Shown here piece after piece: positions 23,899 to 32,954 of a stretch of 33,407 bases of DNA (the stretch's first letter is position 1; the number at the start of each line of letters is the position of its first letter). Source of the DNA: Gemmataceae bacterium. GTDB taxonomy: Bacteria; Planctomycetota; Planctomycetia; Gemmatales; Gemmataceae. The notes under the pieces are model-generated. The model worked only from the letters and a program-made list of their open reading frames with translations, had not been told where the DNA came from and ran no database searches. The stretch covers positions 1-33,407 of the forward strand of contig JAKEHV010000095.1 of assembly GCA_022614915.1 (NCBI GenBank), given 5' to 3'. A program made the translations under genes and the position numbers.

Positions 23899-25227
23899 TC
23901 ACTCCACGAGTCGGATGTCGCGGAGCCGGGGTATCGGGCCCCCGTTGGCGGTGATTCGGAAGCCGCCATTGCCTGCGACGCGCAGTGTCCCGGTCACGTA
24001 TTGCGAGCCAAGGATTTGGTTGTTCGCCCCGGCGGCAGCATCGCCGTTTCCCTCCACGAACGCGGGTGCGCTGGCGCCGTAAATGGCCCCAGTAATGAAC
24101 GCGTTGCCGTTTCCTTTAATGGTGATCGGCGCAGTGCTGTTGCGATCCTGAAAAATGCTGATGCCGGTATAGACGCCGGTCGTGGGGGGCGTCATGACAA
24201 TCTTGCCTTGTCCCGCAATGTAGACGACATCGGTGTCCTTTTTGGGAGCGTTGTAGATCATCACCCCGTTGGCGCTCAAGTTGGAGGAACCGCTCACGTT
24301 GAAGCCGCCGCCGTCCATGTAATAAATGCCGGGCTCCAGGACGAACGTCGTATCGCTATTGCCGCTCAAGGACAGCCCGTTGGTGTAGATTCCCGCCTTG
24401 TATCTTACCGTGAAAGTGCCGTCGGCGTTCTTGGTTTTCGTTGGCGCGGGGGGCAGGTAAAGAGTCGCTGGATCGACAGCCGGAAGGTACGCCAACGGGT
24501 CGGGCGTGGGAGGGATGCCGGTATGCTTGTTGCCAATGAACTGCTCGCCGCCTTGCTCCGTGATGCCGCCGTAAACGAAGAAATCCGCGGCGCTGATTTG
24601 ACCGCCCGAACTGCCCTGGCCGAGAGCGGCAGTCGTTGCGTGACTGGAGTTCACGATGACGGCCGTGTCTATTTTGACCACGCCTCCGCCGGCCACATTC
24701 AGGGCGCCCTCGGCAGTTTGATCCAGCACGATGATGCCGTAGCGCGAGGAATTGCGCAGGCCACGGGCGACGGCACGCACCTTTACCGGCAGCGTGTTAG
24801 CCCCCCAAATGGCGGAAAAATAGCGCTGCTGATAATAGGTAATCGTGACCTCGACGTAGTCGGTGAGCAACAGCCCATTCGCGTCGGTGACGGTCGGCGA
24901 ATAGAGCAGCGGTTTTTCGCCACCGAGGCGCACTTCGACCTTCGAGGTGCCGGCCGCGCTGCCTTTGCCCGCATCGTTCAGGAAGCCGTTCGTCTTGGCG
25001 ACTTGAAATGCCGCGCCCGCGGCGTTGGAGGAGTTATTGTTCCACATCTCGGTGGCAGCCGCCAGGGCCGCGGCGTCGGCGCCCGCCATGCTCTTCCGGC
25101 GCGAATCGAACAGCAGACCGCCGTCCAGTGCGATGGCCACGAACCCCAAAAGCGCGATGATGGAAAGGGCCACCAGTGGCGCCACGGCCGCGCGACGTTG
25201 GTCTCTTTTGTGCGTGAGCAGCCTCAT
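23899..25227 (-). CDS. TadG-like pilus-assembly/secreted surface protein
   Basis: 442 residues from ATG 25227 (GGGGA upstream), 17 nt after the preceding TadE-like gene. The start R-R-A-A-V-A-P-L-V-A-L-S-I-I-A-L-L-G-F-V-A-I-A-L-D-G-G is the Tad/TadG N-terminal membrane segment, followed by D-A-A-A-L-A-A-A as in putative Flp-pilus-assembly proteins. The C-terminal half has repeated short turns (G-I-Y-Y-M-D-G-G-G-F-N-V-S-G-S-S, G-N-G-N-A-F-I-T-G-A-I-Y-G), suggesting a right-handed beta-helix-like domain. It lacks the von Willebrand A domain seen in some TadG proteins. Forms a cluster with two TadE-like genes. Confidence 0.85.
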   Translation of the reverse strand: MRLLTHKRDQRRAAVAPLVALSIIALLGFVAIALDGGLLFDSRRKSMAGADAAALAAATEMWNNNSSNAAGAAFQVAKTNGFLNDAGKGSAAGTSKVEVRLGGEKPLLYSPTVTDANGLLLTDYVEVTITYYQQRYFSAIWGANTLPVKVRAVARGLRNSSRYGIIVLDQTAEGALNVAGGGVVKIDTAVIVNSSHATTAALGQGSSGGQISAADFFVYGGITEQGGEQFIGNKHTGIPPTPDPLAYLPAVDPATLYLPPAPTKTKNADGTFTVRYKAGIYTNGLSLSGNSDTTFVLEPGIYYMDGGGFNVSGSSNLSANGVMIYNAPKKDTDVVYIAGQGKIVMTPPTTGVYTGISIFQDRNSTAPITIKGNGNAFITGAIYGASAPAFVEGNGDAAAGANNQILGSQYVTGTLRVAGNGGFRITANGGPIPRLRDIRLVE

Positions 25228-25244
25228 AGTTTCCCCGATTACTC

Positions 25245-25709
25245 TTAATAAGACATCGGAATCGTGCACGTAGCGGTCAGATCGATCGGGCCGACCAGGA
25301 ACAGCTCCGGCAGCCACTGATAGGTGACCGTAACGGTAATCGTGTTAACTTCCGCGTTTCCTTGGTTCGAGATGACGGTGTAGGCCTTGTTCAGGTCCTG
25401 CCAGCTGACTTTGACCTGTAAGTCGTTGCCGTTGATCGCTTGCGCCTTACCACGCAGATAGTTGCGAATATCGGCCTCGGTCACGGCTTTGGCCACCAAG
25501 CCGCGGGTTTTCATCTCAATCTCGTAATCCAGCCCGCGGACGACAGCGTAGCGGGCCCCTTCCTGGGCGAGCCAGGACATTTCCTGGTAGCGAAAGATGC
25601 CAATGGCGCCCACGATTAGCGCGATAAGCAGGAAGAAAACCAGTGGGTAGACCACGGCGCCTTCGATGATGGTGACGCCGCTGCGCCGGCTTTGGCAGTT
25701 AAGACGCAT
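25245..25709 (-). CDS. TadE-like pseudopilin-type protein
   Basis: 154 residues; GAGG about 9 nt before ATG 25709. The N-terminus G-V-T-I-I-E-G-A-V-V-Y-P-L-V-F-F-L-L-I-A-L is the TadE hydrophobic helix with its conserved Glu, followed by a W-L-A-Q-E-G-A-R-Y-A-V-V-R segment and a beta-rich C-terminus with V-T-V-T-Y-Q-W. TadE-like proteins are minor pseudopilins of Tad/Flp systems; here no TadA ATPase, TadBC or Flp pilin gene is in the window. Confidence 0.88.
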   Translation of the reverse strand: MRLNCQSRRSGVTIIEGAVVYPLVFFLLIALIVGAIGIFRYQEMSWLAQEGARYAVVRGLDYEIEMKTRGLVAKAVTEADIRNYLRGKAQAINGNDLQVKVSWQDLNKAYTVISNQGNAEVNTITVTVTYQWLPELFLVGPIDLTATCTIPMSY

Positions 25710-25761
25710 AGATCGATTCCTCGTGCAAACGCCTGCTAACCGCTAGCTTGCCTTCGAAAAG

Positions 25762-26202
25762 TTAGGGCGCCAGCTTCATGTGCACCGTACGCGTGATGGT
25801 GTACTTGCTGGGAATGACCGGGAAACTCGCGATCGTCGCGAACTGGTAGCTTACCGTGACGGCTACGTCCGTGCTGCTGGTGGAAGATTTCACGGTAAGC
25901 TTGCTCTGGTCCAGATTGCTGGCATCGGCGCGAACCGCCTTTTCTATGCTGTCGATGCTGCCGCGCCAGGTCGAGTAGTTGTACACTTTGGCGGCGAACA
26001 GGGCGCCGTTGCGCGCGCTGTTTTCCACGATCTGGGACGCGTAAAAAACTCGGCAGAAATCGACGGCTACCAGGAAAATGAACACGAGAAACGGGAGCAG
26101 AATCGCCAGCTCAACGGCAGCGACGCCACGCCGGACGTGGGCTAGTTTTCTGCGCTGCCTTGGGGCGCTTATCGCAACTTCTTGCCCGTGTGGACGGAAC
26201 AT
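25762..26202 (-). CDS. TadE-like pseudopilin-type protein, first of cluster
   Basis: 146 residues from ATG 26202, with AGGTG 6 nt upstream; a GTG two codons earlier is also possible. After about 20 basic residues, R-R-G-V-A-A-V-E-L-A-I-L-L-P-F-L-V-F-I-F-L-V is the TadE membrane helix with conserved E and P, followed by F-C-R-V-F-Y-A-S-Q-I-V-E-N-S-A-R-N-G-A. The C-terminal half is beta-rich. It begins a three-gene unit TadE-TadE-TadG read leftwards, spaced by 52 and 17 nt. Confidence 0.88.
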   Translation of the reverse strand: MFRPHGQEVAISAPRQRRKLAHVRRGVAAVELAILLPFLVFIFLVAVDFCRVFYASQIVENSARNGALFAAKVYNYSTWRGSIDSIEKAVRADASNLDQSKLTVKSSTSSTDVAVTVSYQFATIASFPVIPSKYTITRTVHMKLAP

Positions 26203-26688
26203 GGGCACCTTGGTGGTGTGGTGGGGACACGATTCAGGAGGAATAGGGGAGGGGTCTTGCCCCAGGGACTAGCGGCCGAGGCATTCGACCAACATTACGG
26301 CCAGTCACACAAACGTAGCCCGTGTTGACCTAGTTGTCAAAGTTTGGGAAAACAAAGCGGGAGTTTCGTTGGCTTTGGATTGGAAGCCGCGTCACATCGG
26401 CCAACCGCAAGATTTTATTGTGTAACAACAAGGCTTACGATAATCCCCGGTCCTTTTTTTGCAATTCCGTTGGACTATGCAAGAAAGCTAACCTAGCTTT
26501 CAGTGAGCAAGCATTGCTCGCCTACCAAACGGGCTATGGCAATCCCGGGTCGCAAGCAATTCTCCCCCCGCACCCTCATTCAGGTTGCATTTTAGCCCAA
26601 CTCCCTCGACTCCCTGGCCCGAAAGGATGCTGCGGCGCCTACCCATAAGGATGCCACTAAGTTCCTCCCTCCGTCTGAAGGACCCGTC
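26203..26688. other. Divergent intergenic region with two adjacent hairpins
   Basis: About 490 nt between the Tad cluster (-) and the LamG/RTX gene (+). No gene is supported. Two perfect stem-loops stand 3 nt apart: GAAAGCTA-ACC-TAGCTTTC (26483-26501) and GAGCAA-GCA-TTGCTC (26505-26519). They could lie in the leader of the + gene. AT-rich DNA around 26400-26460 may hold its promoter, but I see no clear -35/-10 pair. Confidence 0.5.
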
Positions 26689-29346
26689 ATGTTCAAACAC
26701 AATTGGTTCAACCCACGACAAAGTATTCCGTTTCCACGCAAGCGCACGCAACTCCGTCTCGAAGTGCTCGAGGATCGCCTAGCGCCAGCGGACCTGATTC
26801 ACATGTATGAGCTAAACGGCACTCTTGCCGACGAACTCGGCGGCCCCGCGCTGGTGGCCGACGGCGGCACGCTGGGCCCTGACCGCTATTCCTTTGGTCC
26901 CAATCAGGGACTCAGCCTGACCGGAGGACTGCTCAACACCGCCGACTATTCGGTCGTTTTGGTCATGCAAATGAACCTGGCGACCGCACCCTTCTTTAAG
27001 AAGGTGCTCGACTTCTCCAACCTGAGCAGCGACGACGGTCTGTACGTTGCCGGGAACCATCTTCAACTCTATCCGGGCGACGCCGGTTCCGATAATGTTC
27101 CATCCAACACCGACTTTGAGGTCACACTGGCCCGCGACGGCCAAAGCGGCGAGACGAAAGTTTATCTGAATGGCGTGCTGCAACAAGCATATTCCGGCGC
27201 TGTCTCCGACGTCGCCATTGCCACCGCCAACATCTTGAAGTTCTTCAAAGACGATGCCGTTTCGGGCGGCTTTGAGTCGTTTTCAGGATCGGTAGATCGC
27301 ATTCTCATTTACAACGGCGCTTTCGATCCCAGCGGCGGCGCCGAGAACCATCCCCCGATGCTGACCGTTGACAGCAATCTCGTCAGCGCGGCGGAAGGCC
27401 AGAATGCGAACAATAGCGGCACCTGGAGCGACCCGGACCTCGACCCAGTGAGCCTAGTTGCGTCTGTGGGCACTGTGACGCAACACGCCAACGGCACCTG
27501 GTTGTGGTCTTTCGCGACCAGCGATGGCCCCGATCAATCGCAACTGGTAACCATCACTGCCACGGACAGCCAGGGCGCTACGGCTTCGACTTCGTTTTCC
27601 CTCGTCGTCAACAACGTCGCCCCAACGATCGGCACCGGCTCGGGCGTGTCCGCGTCACACATTTATGAACTCAACGGCAGCTTGGATGATGCTCTGGGAG
27701 GCCCAAGTCTGCAGGCCGACGGCGGCACCTTGGATGCCGGTCGTTATTTCTTCGGCGCCAACCAAGGTCTGCGGCTGACAGGCGCCCTGGCCGACCCCAG
27801 TACTTACACGATCGTATTCGTCGTGGAGCTCGACGCGCTTACGCCCCAGTTCAAGAAGCTGCTCGATTTTCAAAGCCGCGCCAGCGACTACGGCTTGTAT
27901 GTTTCCGGGTCAAGTCTGCAGCTGTATCCGGGCGGGACGGGGCCAGGCACGGTCAGCGCCAACACGGATTTTCAGGTGGCGATCGCGCGCGACGGCCAAA
28001 CCGGTGAAACCAAAGTCTACCTCAACGGCGTCCTGCAGCAGACCTACGTCGGCCTGCCGTCGGATGCCGCCGTGGCCACGGCCAACGTCCTCACGTTTTT
28101 CGAGGACGATAATCTCACGGCGGGAACCGAGGCCGTCGGCGGATCGGTAGACCGCATTCTGCTGTTCGACACGGCTTTGACCGAGCAGCAAATCGCCAAT
28201 CTGGACCACAGTTCGCCCCCCGTCACCGAAGTCGAATTGAACGAGGGCGAAACGGCGGCGGTTACCGGCTTTTGGAGCGACCCCGGCAACGATGAAGTCA
28301 GCTTGTCGGCTTCGGTCGGCAGCGTCGTCAAGCACGACGACAGCACCTGGTCCTGGTCTTTCAATGCCCAGGACGGCCCCGATCAATCGCAAACGGTTGT
28401 CATCACCGCTACAGACAGCGACGGCGCCACGGCGTCCACGTCGTTTGCCCTTGTGGTGCACAATGTAGCTCCTGTGCTGGTGAATGTGACGTCCAGCAAT
28501 CCATCGCTCGAAGCAGTTTCGCCGGACGGCAACGTCAGCGTCACCGGTGCATTCACTGATGCCGGCGCCCTCGATACGCACTCGGTTACCGTCGATTGGG
28601 GCGACGGCAGCGGCACGCAGACAGTCAGTGTCGATCAGGACGCCGACACGTTCGCCGGCAGCCATCACTATGCTCAAGGCGGATTTTTCACGATTACCGT
28701 AACGGTGTTCGATGACGACGGGGGCGCGGATTCACAAAGCACGACGGCCGTAACCGCCGGCGCTGCTCTGAGCAACGGCACGCTATTCGTGATTGGCACG
28801 AATGCCACCGACCAAGTGAGCGTCGATTTGGTGCAAAGATTGGACGACCAAGGCCAGACGCGGACTTTTGTCGAAGTGGAAATGACTTTGTCTGGCATTG
28901 CTTCTGTCGCGCTCTTTGATGCCGCTCAAGTTGGCAGAATCGTCGTATATGCCGGCGCGGGCGACGACGACGTCCGCATCGACCGCGCCGCGCACCTCGA
29001 CGCGTTTCTGTTCGGGGGCGCGGGTAACGATTACCTGCAAGGGGGCAATGGCGCGAACCTGCTCGACGGCGGCGCCGGCAACGATACCCTCAAGGGGGGC
29101 GATCGTGCCGACATCCTGATCGGCGGAACCGGCATGGACCGGCTCTTTGGAGGCGGCGGCGATGATTTGCTTATCGGTGGCTCGGCAGCCTTCGCCACCG
29201 ACTTGGACGCGCTGGCACTGGCCTTGGCAAGTTGGCAAGCGGGCGACCTTGAGCAGACCTTGGCCGCTTTGGGCGGCATCATCGACGACGGCGAGATGGA
29301 TCAGTTCATCGGGCAAGGAGGCAACGACACGATTATCGAAGGCTAA
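26689..29346 (+). CDS. Large surface protein: two LamG/Ig-like units, PKD domain and RTX calcium-binding repeats
   Basis: 885 residues; AAGGA about 8 nt before the ATG. N-terminal R-L-E-V-L-E-D-R (23-30) matches the motif of the protease at 7641-10505. The body has an internal duplication with an offset of 286 residues: LamG-like domain 36-213 plus Ig/cadherin-like domain 222-311, then LamG-like 324-499 plus Ig-like 508-597. Shared words include [17 protein letters not shown] and D-G-P-D-Q-S-Q. A PKD-like domain (about 600-690, V-D-W-G-D-G-S-G) follows. The C-terminal G-G-x-G-x-D nonapeptides (about 770-830) are haemolysin-type calcium-binding repeats, usual in type I-secreted proteins. Probably an exported adhesin or matrix protein. 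No transporter genes for it are adjacent. Confidence 0.9.
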   Translation: MFKHNWFNPRQSIPFPRKRTQLRLEVLEDRLAPADLIHMYELNGTLADELGGPALVADGGTLGPDRYSFGPNQGLSLTGGLLNTADYSVVLVMQMNLATAPFFKKVLDFSNLSSDDGLYVAGNHLQLYPGDAGSDNVPSNTDFEVTLARDGQSGETKVYLNGVLQQAYSGAVSDVAIATANILKFFKDDAVSGGFESFSGSVDRILIYNGAFDPSGGAENHPPMLTVDSNLVSAAEGQNANNSGTWSDPDLDPVSLVASVGTVTQHANGTWLWSFATSDGPDQSQLVTITATDSQGATASTSFSLVVNNVAPTIGTGSGVSASHIYELNGSLDDALGGPSLQADGGTLDAGRYFFGANQGLRLTGALADPSTYTIVFVVELDALTPQFKKLLDFQSRASDYGLYVSGSSLQLYPGGTGPGTVSANTDFQVAIARDGQTGETKVYLNGVLQQTYVGLPSDAAVATANVLTFFEDDNLTAGTEAVGGSVDRILLFDTALTEQQIANLDHSSPPVTEVELNEGETAAVTGFWSDPGNDEVSLSASVGSVVKHDDSTWSWSFNAQDGPDQSQTVVITATDSDGATASTSFALVVHNVAPVLVNVTSSNPSLEAVSPDGNVSVTGAFTDAGALDTHSVTVDWGDGSGTQTVSVDQDADTFAGSHHYAQGGFFTITVTVFDDDGGADSQSTTAVTAGAALSNGTLFVIGTNATDQVSVDLVQRLDDQGQTRTFVEVEMTLSGIASVALFDAAQVGRIVVYAGAGDDDVRIDRAAHLDAFLFGGAGNDYLQGGNGANLLDGGAGNDTLKGGDRADILIGGTGMDRLFGGGGDDLLIGGSAAFATDLDALALALASWQAGDLEQTLAALGGIIDDGEMDQFIGQGGNDTIIEG

Positions 29347-29525
29347 CGCCCCGCCTCAACCTTGACGGCAAGCAATGTCGATCCTGTGCGTCACGAAGCC
29401 ATCCTGCAATAGTTAATCGGACACCACGTTCGCCAGGTGCTGCCCTGGAACGATTCGTGATGCACTTTCAAAATTGGATCATCTACGAGCAGCCCCGAAA
29501 CGGCCGGCTTTCATAAACTGCCTTA

Positions 29526-30452
29526 ATGAGCCGACATTTTGCCGACCGCTTGGCGGAAGCGTGCCGCGCCAAAGGCAACGCGCTGTGCGTCGGGCTGGAC
29601 CCGCGCTGGGAACAGTTGCCCAAAGCGCTGCGGCAAGGGCATGGGCGTCAAGGACTCGAAGGCATGGCCCGCGCCTTCGAGGAGTTTTCGCTGCGCGTGT
29701 TGGAGTTAGTCGCGCCCTTGGCGCCCCTGGTCAAACCGCAAAGCGCGTTCTTCGAGGCTTGTGGTCCGGCGGGCTTGGCGGCATTGCAAAACGTGTTGCG
29801 TCGGGCCCGAGAGATGGGCCTCATTACGATCCTTGACAGCAAGCGTAACGACATTGCTTCCACTGCCGAGGCTTATGCCGACGCCGCCTTCGCCGGAATC
29901 TTAGTCGAAGGGCAACGTCATCCCGTGTGGGCCGCCGACGCGCTGACCATCAATCCGTATCTGGGGCGCGACGCCGTCGAGCCGTTCTTGGTAAGCGCTC
30001 GGCAAGCGCAGGGCGGCGTGTTCGTCCTGGTTCGGACCAGCAACAAAGGAGCGGGACAGTTTCAAGATTTGCGCGCCGAGGGCAAGCCGCTCTTTGAGCA
30101 TGTGGCCCATGCGGTCGGCGCCTGGGCCGAAGAGAACCCGGGCGCATGCGGCTTTGGGGACGTGGGCGCCGTCGTGGGCGCCACGCATCCCGCGGAATTG
30201 GCCCGGCTGCGCGAGTTCATTCCGGATGTCGTTTTCCTCGTCCCCGGTTTTGGCGCTCAAGGCGGCAGCGCCAAAGACGTCGCCGCCGCGTTTCGCGGCG
30301 ACGGCCTGGGCGCGATCATCAACAGCTCGCGCGGCATCATCGCCGCGTTTCGACCCGATGCCGCCGATTGGGAGGAACAGGTCATTCGAGAGGTGCAGGA
30401 AGCCATCCAGGTGTTGCGTAGTGAAACGCCTATGGGAAACCTAAAAAGCTGA
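29526..30452 (+). CDS. pyrF: Orotidine 5'-phosphate decarboxylase, type 2
   Basis: Last step of UMP synthesis (OMP to UMP plus CO2). 308 residues, the longer Mycobacterium/Myxococcus-type form. N-terminal N-A-L-C-V-G-L-D-P-R-W, active-site Lys in L-D-S-K-R-N-D-I, T-I-N-P-Y-L-G and the C-terminal phosphate-binding V-P-G-F-G-A-Q-G-G and N-S-S-R-G-I-I are all present. No ribosome-binding site is obvious before ATG 29526, but the N-terminal family motif leaves little room for a later start. It is followed by a terminator at 30470. Confidence 0.96.
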   Translation: MSRHFADRLAEACRAKGNALCVGLDPRWEQLPKALRQGHGRQGLEGMARAFEEFSLRVLELVAPLAPLVKPQSAFFEACGPAGLAALQNVLRRAREMGLITILDSKRNDIASTAEAYADAAFAGILVEGQRHPVWAADALTINPYLGRDAVEPFLVSARQAQGGVFVLVRTSNKGAGQFQDLRAEGKPLFEHVAHAVGAWAEENPGACGFGDVGAVVGATHPAELARLREFIPDVVFLVPGFGAQGGSAKDVAAAFRGDGLGAIINSSRGIIAAFRPDAADWEEQVIREVQEAIQVLRSETPMGNLKS

Positions 30453-30469
30453 ATCGTCGCTTTGTCAAA

Positions 30470-30507
30470 AAAGGTGCAGAGACCTAGGAGCCCCTGCACC
30501 TTTCTTA
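30470..30507. terminator. Bidirectional terminator between pyrF and the Spy-like gene
   Basis: AAAGGTGCAG and CTGCACCTTT make a perfect 10-bp stem, with an A-run before and TTTCTT after, between convergent genes. Confidence 0.88.
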
Positions 30508-30551
30508 TCAGCACAAGCTAACAACCCTGACGCTGCTGTTGCCAACAGACG

Positions 30552-30917
30552 TTATCCTTTCCCCTTCTTGTTGTCGGTGGACTCGGTCTTTTTCTTGTCG
30601 GGCGGTCCCTCTTCGCCTGTGGCCAGCTTGCGCAGTTTCGTCTTCTGGTCTTCGGTCAAAAGCTTGACCATTTCCTGCTTCGCTTGCGTCTTCAAGCCCT
30701 CAATCTGTTCCTCAAGCGCATGAATCTTGGTTTTGAATGAGGCATCGACGCTTCGGATCTTGATCGCTTGCTCCTCAGTCAAATCGAGCCCTTTGCCCCA
30801 ACCGGCCGGCACTTGGCCTTTGACTGTCTTTGGCGTTTTGACTTGCGACTCTCCTGTTCCGACCAGCCAGATCAAGCCAAGTAAACTCAGAGACAGCACG
30901 GCGAAAAGACGGGTCAT
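30552..30917 (-). CDS. Small secreted Spy/CpxP-like protein
   Basis: 121 residues. Signal peptide (L-F-A-V-L-S-L-S-L-L-G-L-I-W-L-V-G), then a short linker and a helical segment L-T-E-E-Q-A-I-K-I-R-S-V-D, E-E-Q-I-E-G-L-K and L-L-T-E-D-Q-K-T-K-L-R-K-L. The two L-T-x-x-Q motifs are those of Spy/CpxP-type periplasmic proteins, which act as chaperone or stress sensors; many planctomycete genomes have small relatives. The C-terminus is Lys-rich. GGGAGG lies 4-6 nt before ATG 30917. Confidence 0.75.
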   Translation of the reverse strand: MTRLFAVLSLSLLGLIWLVGTGESQVKTPKTVKGQVPAGWGKGLDLTEEQAIKIRSVDASFKTKIHALEEQIEGLKTQAKQEMVKLLTEDQKTKLRKLATGEEGPPDKKKTESTDNKKGKG

Positions 30918-31035
30918 GTGACCTCCCGAGCATGAGGTTAACGTCCTTGGGTGGGTTTAGGTGGGAGTCCAATCCGCCGGGACAGATATTGATTGGGGGA
31001 AATCAAAACGTCAAACAAAAAATGAGAATTTTCTA

Positions 31036-31117
31036 ACCACGGATTACACGGATAACACGGATAAGGAAGTGCTTGGACAGTTTTTCCTTGTCCGTGCTGA
31101 TCCGTGTAATCCGTGGT
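31036..31117. repeat. Large inverted repeat (ACCACGGATTACACGG type)
   Basis: Left arm 31036-31068 (ACCACGGATTACACGGATAA...) and right arm 31084-31117 (complement) pair over about 32 nt with few mismatches and one extra base, around a 15-nt loop. It lies between the Spy-like and dus genes. Confidence 0.9.
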
Positions 31118-31133
31118 CAAATCTTTGACGCGT

Positions 31134-32249
31134 TCACCAGTGCGACACGGGTCCCTTGGGGACGGCGATTTCCGGCAATGCATCTCGCTGCCAAGACGCG
31201 GGCGGTCCCAGGTCGCGCAAGCGGGCGACGATGTCCTCGAAATCCTGGGCGCGCTCGAGCATCACTAGCTGCCGGTGCACTTCTTTGCCCGGCTTTAGGA
31301 CGCGCGTGTACCAGGCGGCCATTTTGCGGAATGTGAGACAGGCGTGACGCTCGCCGCGTTGCTTTAGCAGCAAATCGAAATGGCGGGCCATGAAGTCGAG
31401 CCGGTCTTCGTAGCCCGGACTGGCTAAACCGACTTCCTCCCCGTAGCCGCAGGCTTTAGCCTGCGGATTGTCCGCAGCCTGAAGGCTGCGGCTACGCGTT
31501 TCAGCGTGGACGAGTTGGGGGAAGATCCACGGATTGAGCAAGGCGCCGCGGCCGATGCTGATGCCCGCGCAGCCGGTTTCCCCGAACATGCGCTCGGCGT
31601 CGGCCGCAGTGCGGATGTCGCCATTGCCGATGATCGGGATGCGTTCGACCGCTGCGACGACGGTGCGGATGCCGGCGCGATTGACCTGACCGGAGAAACC
31701 TTGGGCGCGGGTGCGGCCGTGGATCATGACGGCGGCCACGCCCACTTGCTCAAACGCGCGCGCAAAGTTCGGGGCGCTTAGGTCGGCGTCGTCCCAACCC
31801 AAACGCATTTTGACTGTGACCGGGATCTTCACCGCGTTGACGACCTGGCGGACCAGGTCGACGGTGGCGGACGGGCTGCACATCATGGCCGAGCCGCCGC
31901 CGGTCTTGGTGACCTTGTGGACCGGACAGCCCATGTTGATGTCGATGGCCTGTATTCCATAGCCTTCGAGCCATTGCGCGGCGTCGCGCATTTCCTCCGG
32001 AACGCTGCCGAAAATCTGCACCGCGAGTGGGCGATCGTCAGGGCAAGTGTCGATCAGCTCGAGCGTCTTGGGACTGCGATTCACGAGGGCGCGGGCATTC
32101 ACCAGGTCCGTGGTAGCCAGACCGAGGCCGCCCAACTCGCGCACGGCCCGGCGAAAAGGCCAATTGGTGTAGCCGGCCAGCGGAGAGAGAAGGTAGCGCG
32201 ACTCCAGGCGGAGGGGGCCGAAGTACAGTGGCTGAGGTTGCAAAGTCAT
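31134..32249 (-). CDS. dus: tRNA-dihydrouridine synthase with an in-frame palindromic insertion
   Basis: FMN enzyme reducing uridine to dihydrouridine in tRNA. 371 residues, somewhat above the usual 320-350. Motifs are L-S-P-L-A-G-Y-T-N at 21-29, the catalytic Cys108 in D-I-N-M-G-C-P-V-H-K-V, K-M-R-L-G-W at 147-152, I-H-G-R-T-R-A-Q-G-F-S-G and I-G-N-G-D-I at 207-212 and G-I-S-I-G-R-G-A-L at 229-237. Residues about 252-270 (R-S-R-S-L-Q-A-A-D ... C-G-Y-G) are encoded by a 55-bp palindromic repeat lying in frame after N-P-W-I-F, where relatives have a short loop; this accounts for the extra length. The DusB-like subgroup is likely. No strong ribosome-binding site precedes ATG 32249. Confidence 0.94.
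   Translation of the reverse strand: MTLQPQPLYFGPLRLESRYLLSPLAGYTNWPFRRAVRELGGLGLATTDLVNARALVNRSPKTLELIDTCPDDRPLAVQIFGSVPEEMRDAAQWLEGYGIQAIDINMGCPVHKVTKTGGGSAMMCSPSATVDLVRQVVNAVKIPVTVKMRLGWDDADLSAPNFARAFEQVGVAAVMIHGRTRAQGFSGQVNRAGIRTVVAAVERIPIIGNGDIRTAADAERMFGETGCAGISIGRGALLNPWIFPQLVHAETRSRSLQAADNPQAKACGYGEEVGLASPGYEDRLDFMARHFDLLLKQRGERHACLTFRKMAAWYTRVLKPGKEVHRQLVMLERAQDFEDIVARLRDLGPPASWQRDALPEIAVPKGPVSHW
31442..31496. repeat. Palindromic repeat inside dus
   Basis: Two hairpins, GCCGCAGGCT-TT-AGCCTGCGG and CCGCAGCCT-GA-AGGCTGCGG, with outer ends CGTAGCCGCAG and CTGCGGCTACG also complementary. The element is read through in frame by the dus gene. Confidence 0.9.
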
Positions 32250-32297
32250 TAATATTCAGGCTATCGGAGCGAGCGCGAAACCGCCAAGCGCGGGACT

Positions 32298-32924
32298 TTA
32301 CGTGTGGCTGGAGTTTGAGTTCTTGAACGGCAGGGCATAGGCCACCAGCAATGCTAGTAAAGCTCCTGTGGCCACGTCGATCAAATGATGTTGGCGCGTG
32401 AACAGGGTCGCGAGCCAAACAAGAATCACGCCGGCGGTAGTGACAGGCCACCAGCGCGGGAATTCACGGATTAGCGCCAGGGCCAAAAGGCATGTCAAAC
32501 TGACGTGCAGGCTGGGAGCGGCGTTGGCCGGCGGCTCGTCGATGGCAATCATCCAATCATACAGCGCCGCGGTCGGTCCCGTAAGGTCATGGCTCGCCGG
32601 CCGCGGAGCGGTATGCGTGGGCAAGGCAACGAAAATGAGCAAAGTGACCACAACCGTGACGAGGCCGCGCTGGACATACCAGCGGAAATTCGCGGCCGAC
32701 ATGAGGCCGACAATGGGTGGGCCAACTAGATACGGAATGAGATAGACCCAGACCCACGCCGGTTGATATGGGAAAAAATCGTCCCACGGCGTCCAGGTGA
32801 AAAAGACGGCATGCCAGCCGCGCGTTTTCAAGACCACGAGATAGCCGCCGAGCGCGGCGATCATGATGGCGGCGAGCGTGAGCGATTGCCGCACAAAACG
32901 GGCGAAGCTGAGCGGCTCATTCAT
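32298..32924 (-). CDS. PAP2-family membrane protein
   Basis: 208 residues, about six membrane helices, related to PAP2/inositol-phosphorylceramide-synthase-like phosphatases. The acid phosphatase-type motifs are A-P-S-L-H-V-S (the catalytic His, about 137) and R-Q-H-H-L-I-D-V-A-T-G (His and Asp, about 175); an F-F-P-Y-Q-P-A block precedes them, as in the AUR1-like group. It probably dephosphorylates or transfers a lipid head group at the membrane. ATG 32924 is not preceded by a good ribosome-binding site. It lies 48 nt upstream of dus on the same strand. Confidence 0.85.
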   Translation of the reverse strand: MNEPLSFARFVRQSLTLAAIMIAALGGYLVVLKTRGWHAVFFTWTPWDDFFPYQPAWVWVYLIPYLVGPPIVGLMSAANFRWYVQRGLVTVVVTLLIFVALPTHTAPRPASHDLTGPTAALYDWMIAIDEPPANAAPSLHVSLTCLLALALIREFPRWWPVTTAGVILVWLATLFTRQHHLIDVATGALLALLVAYALPFKNSNSSHT

Positions 32925-32954
32925 GAATAGCTAACCACACACACACCGGAATTG

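Noticed and set aside
23851-25248. 465-codon open frame opposite the TadG-like gene
   Set aside because: No ribosome-binding site or recognisable motif; the minus-strand gene has a clear Tad N-terminus.
26334-26648. 104-codon frame upstream of the LamG/RTX gene
   Set aside because: Spans two perfect hairpins and low-GC DNA; no recognisable protein sequence.
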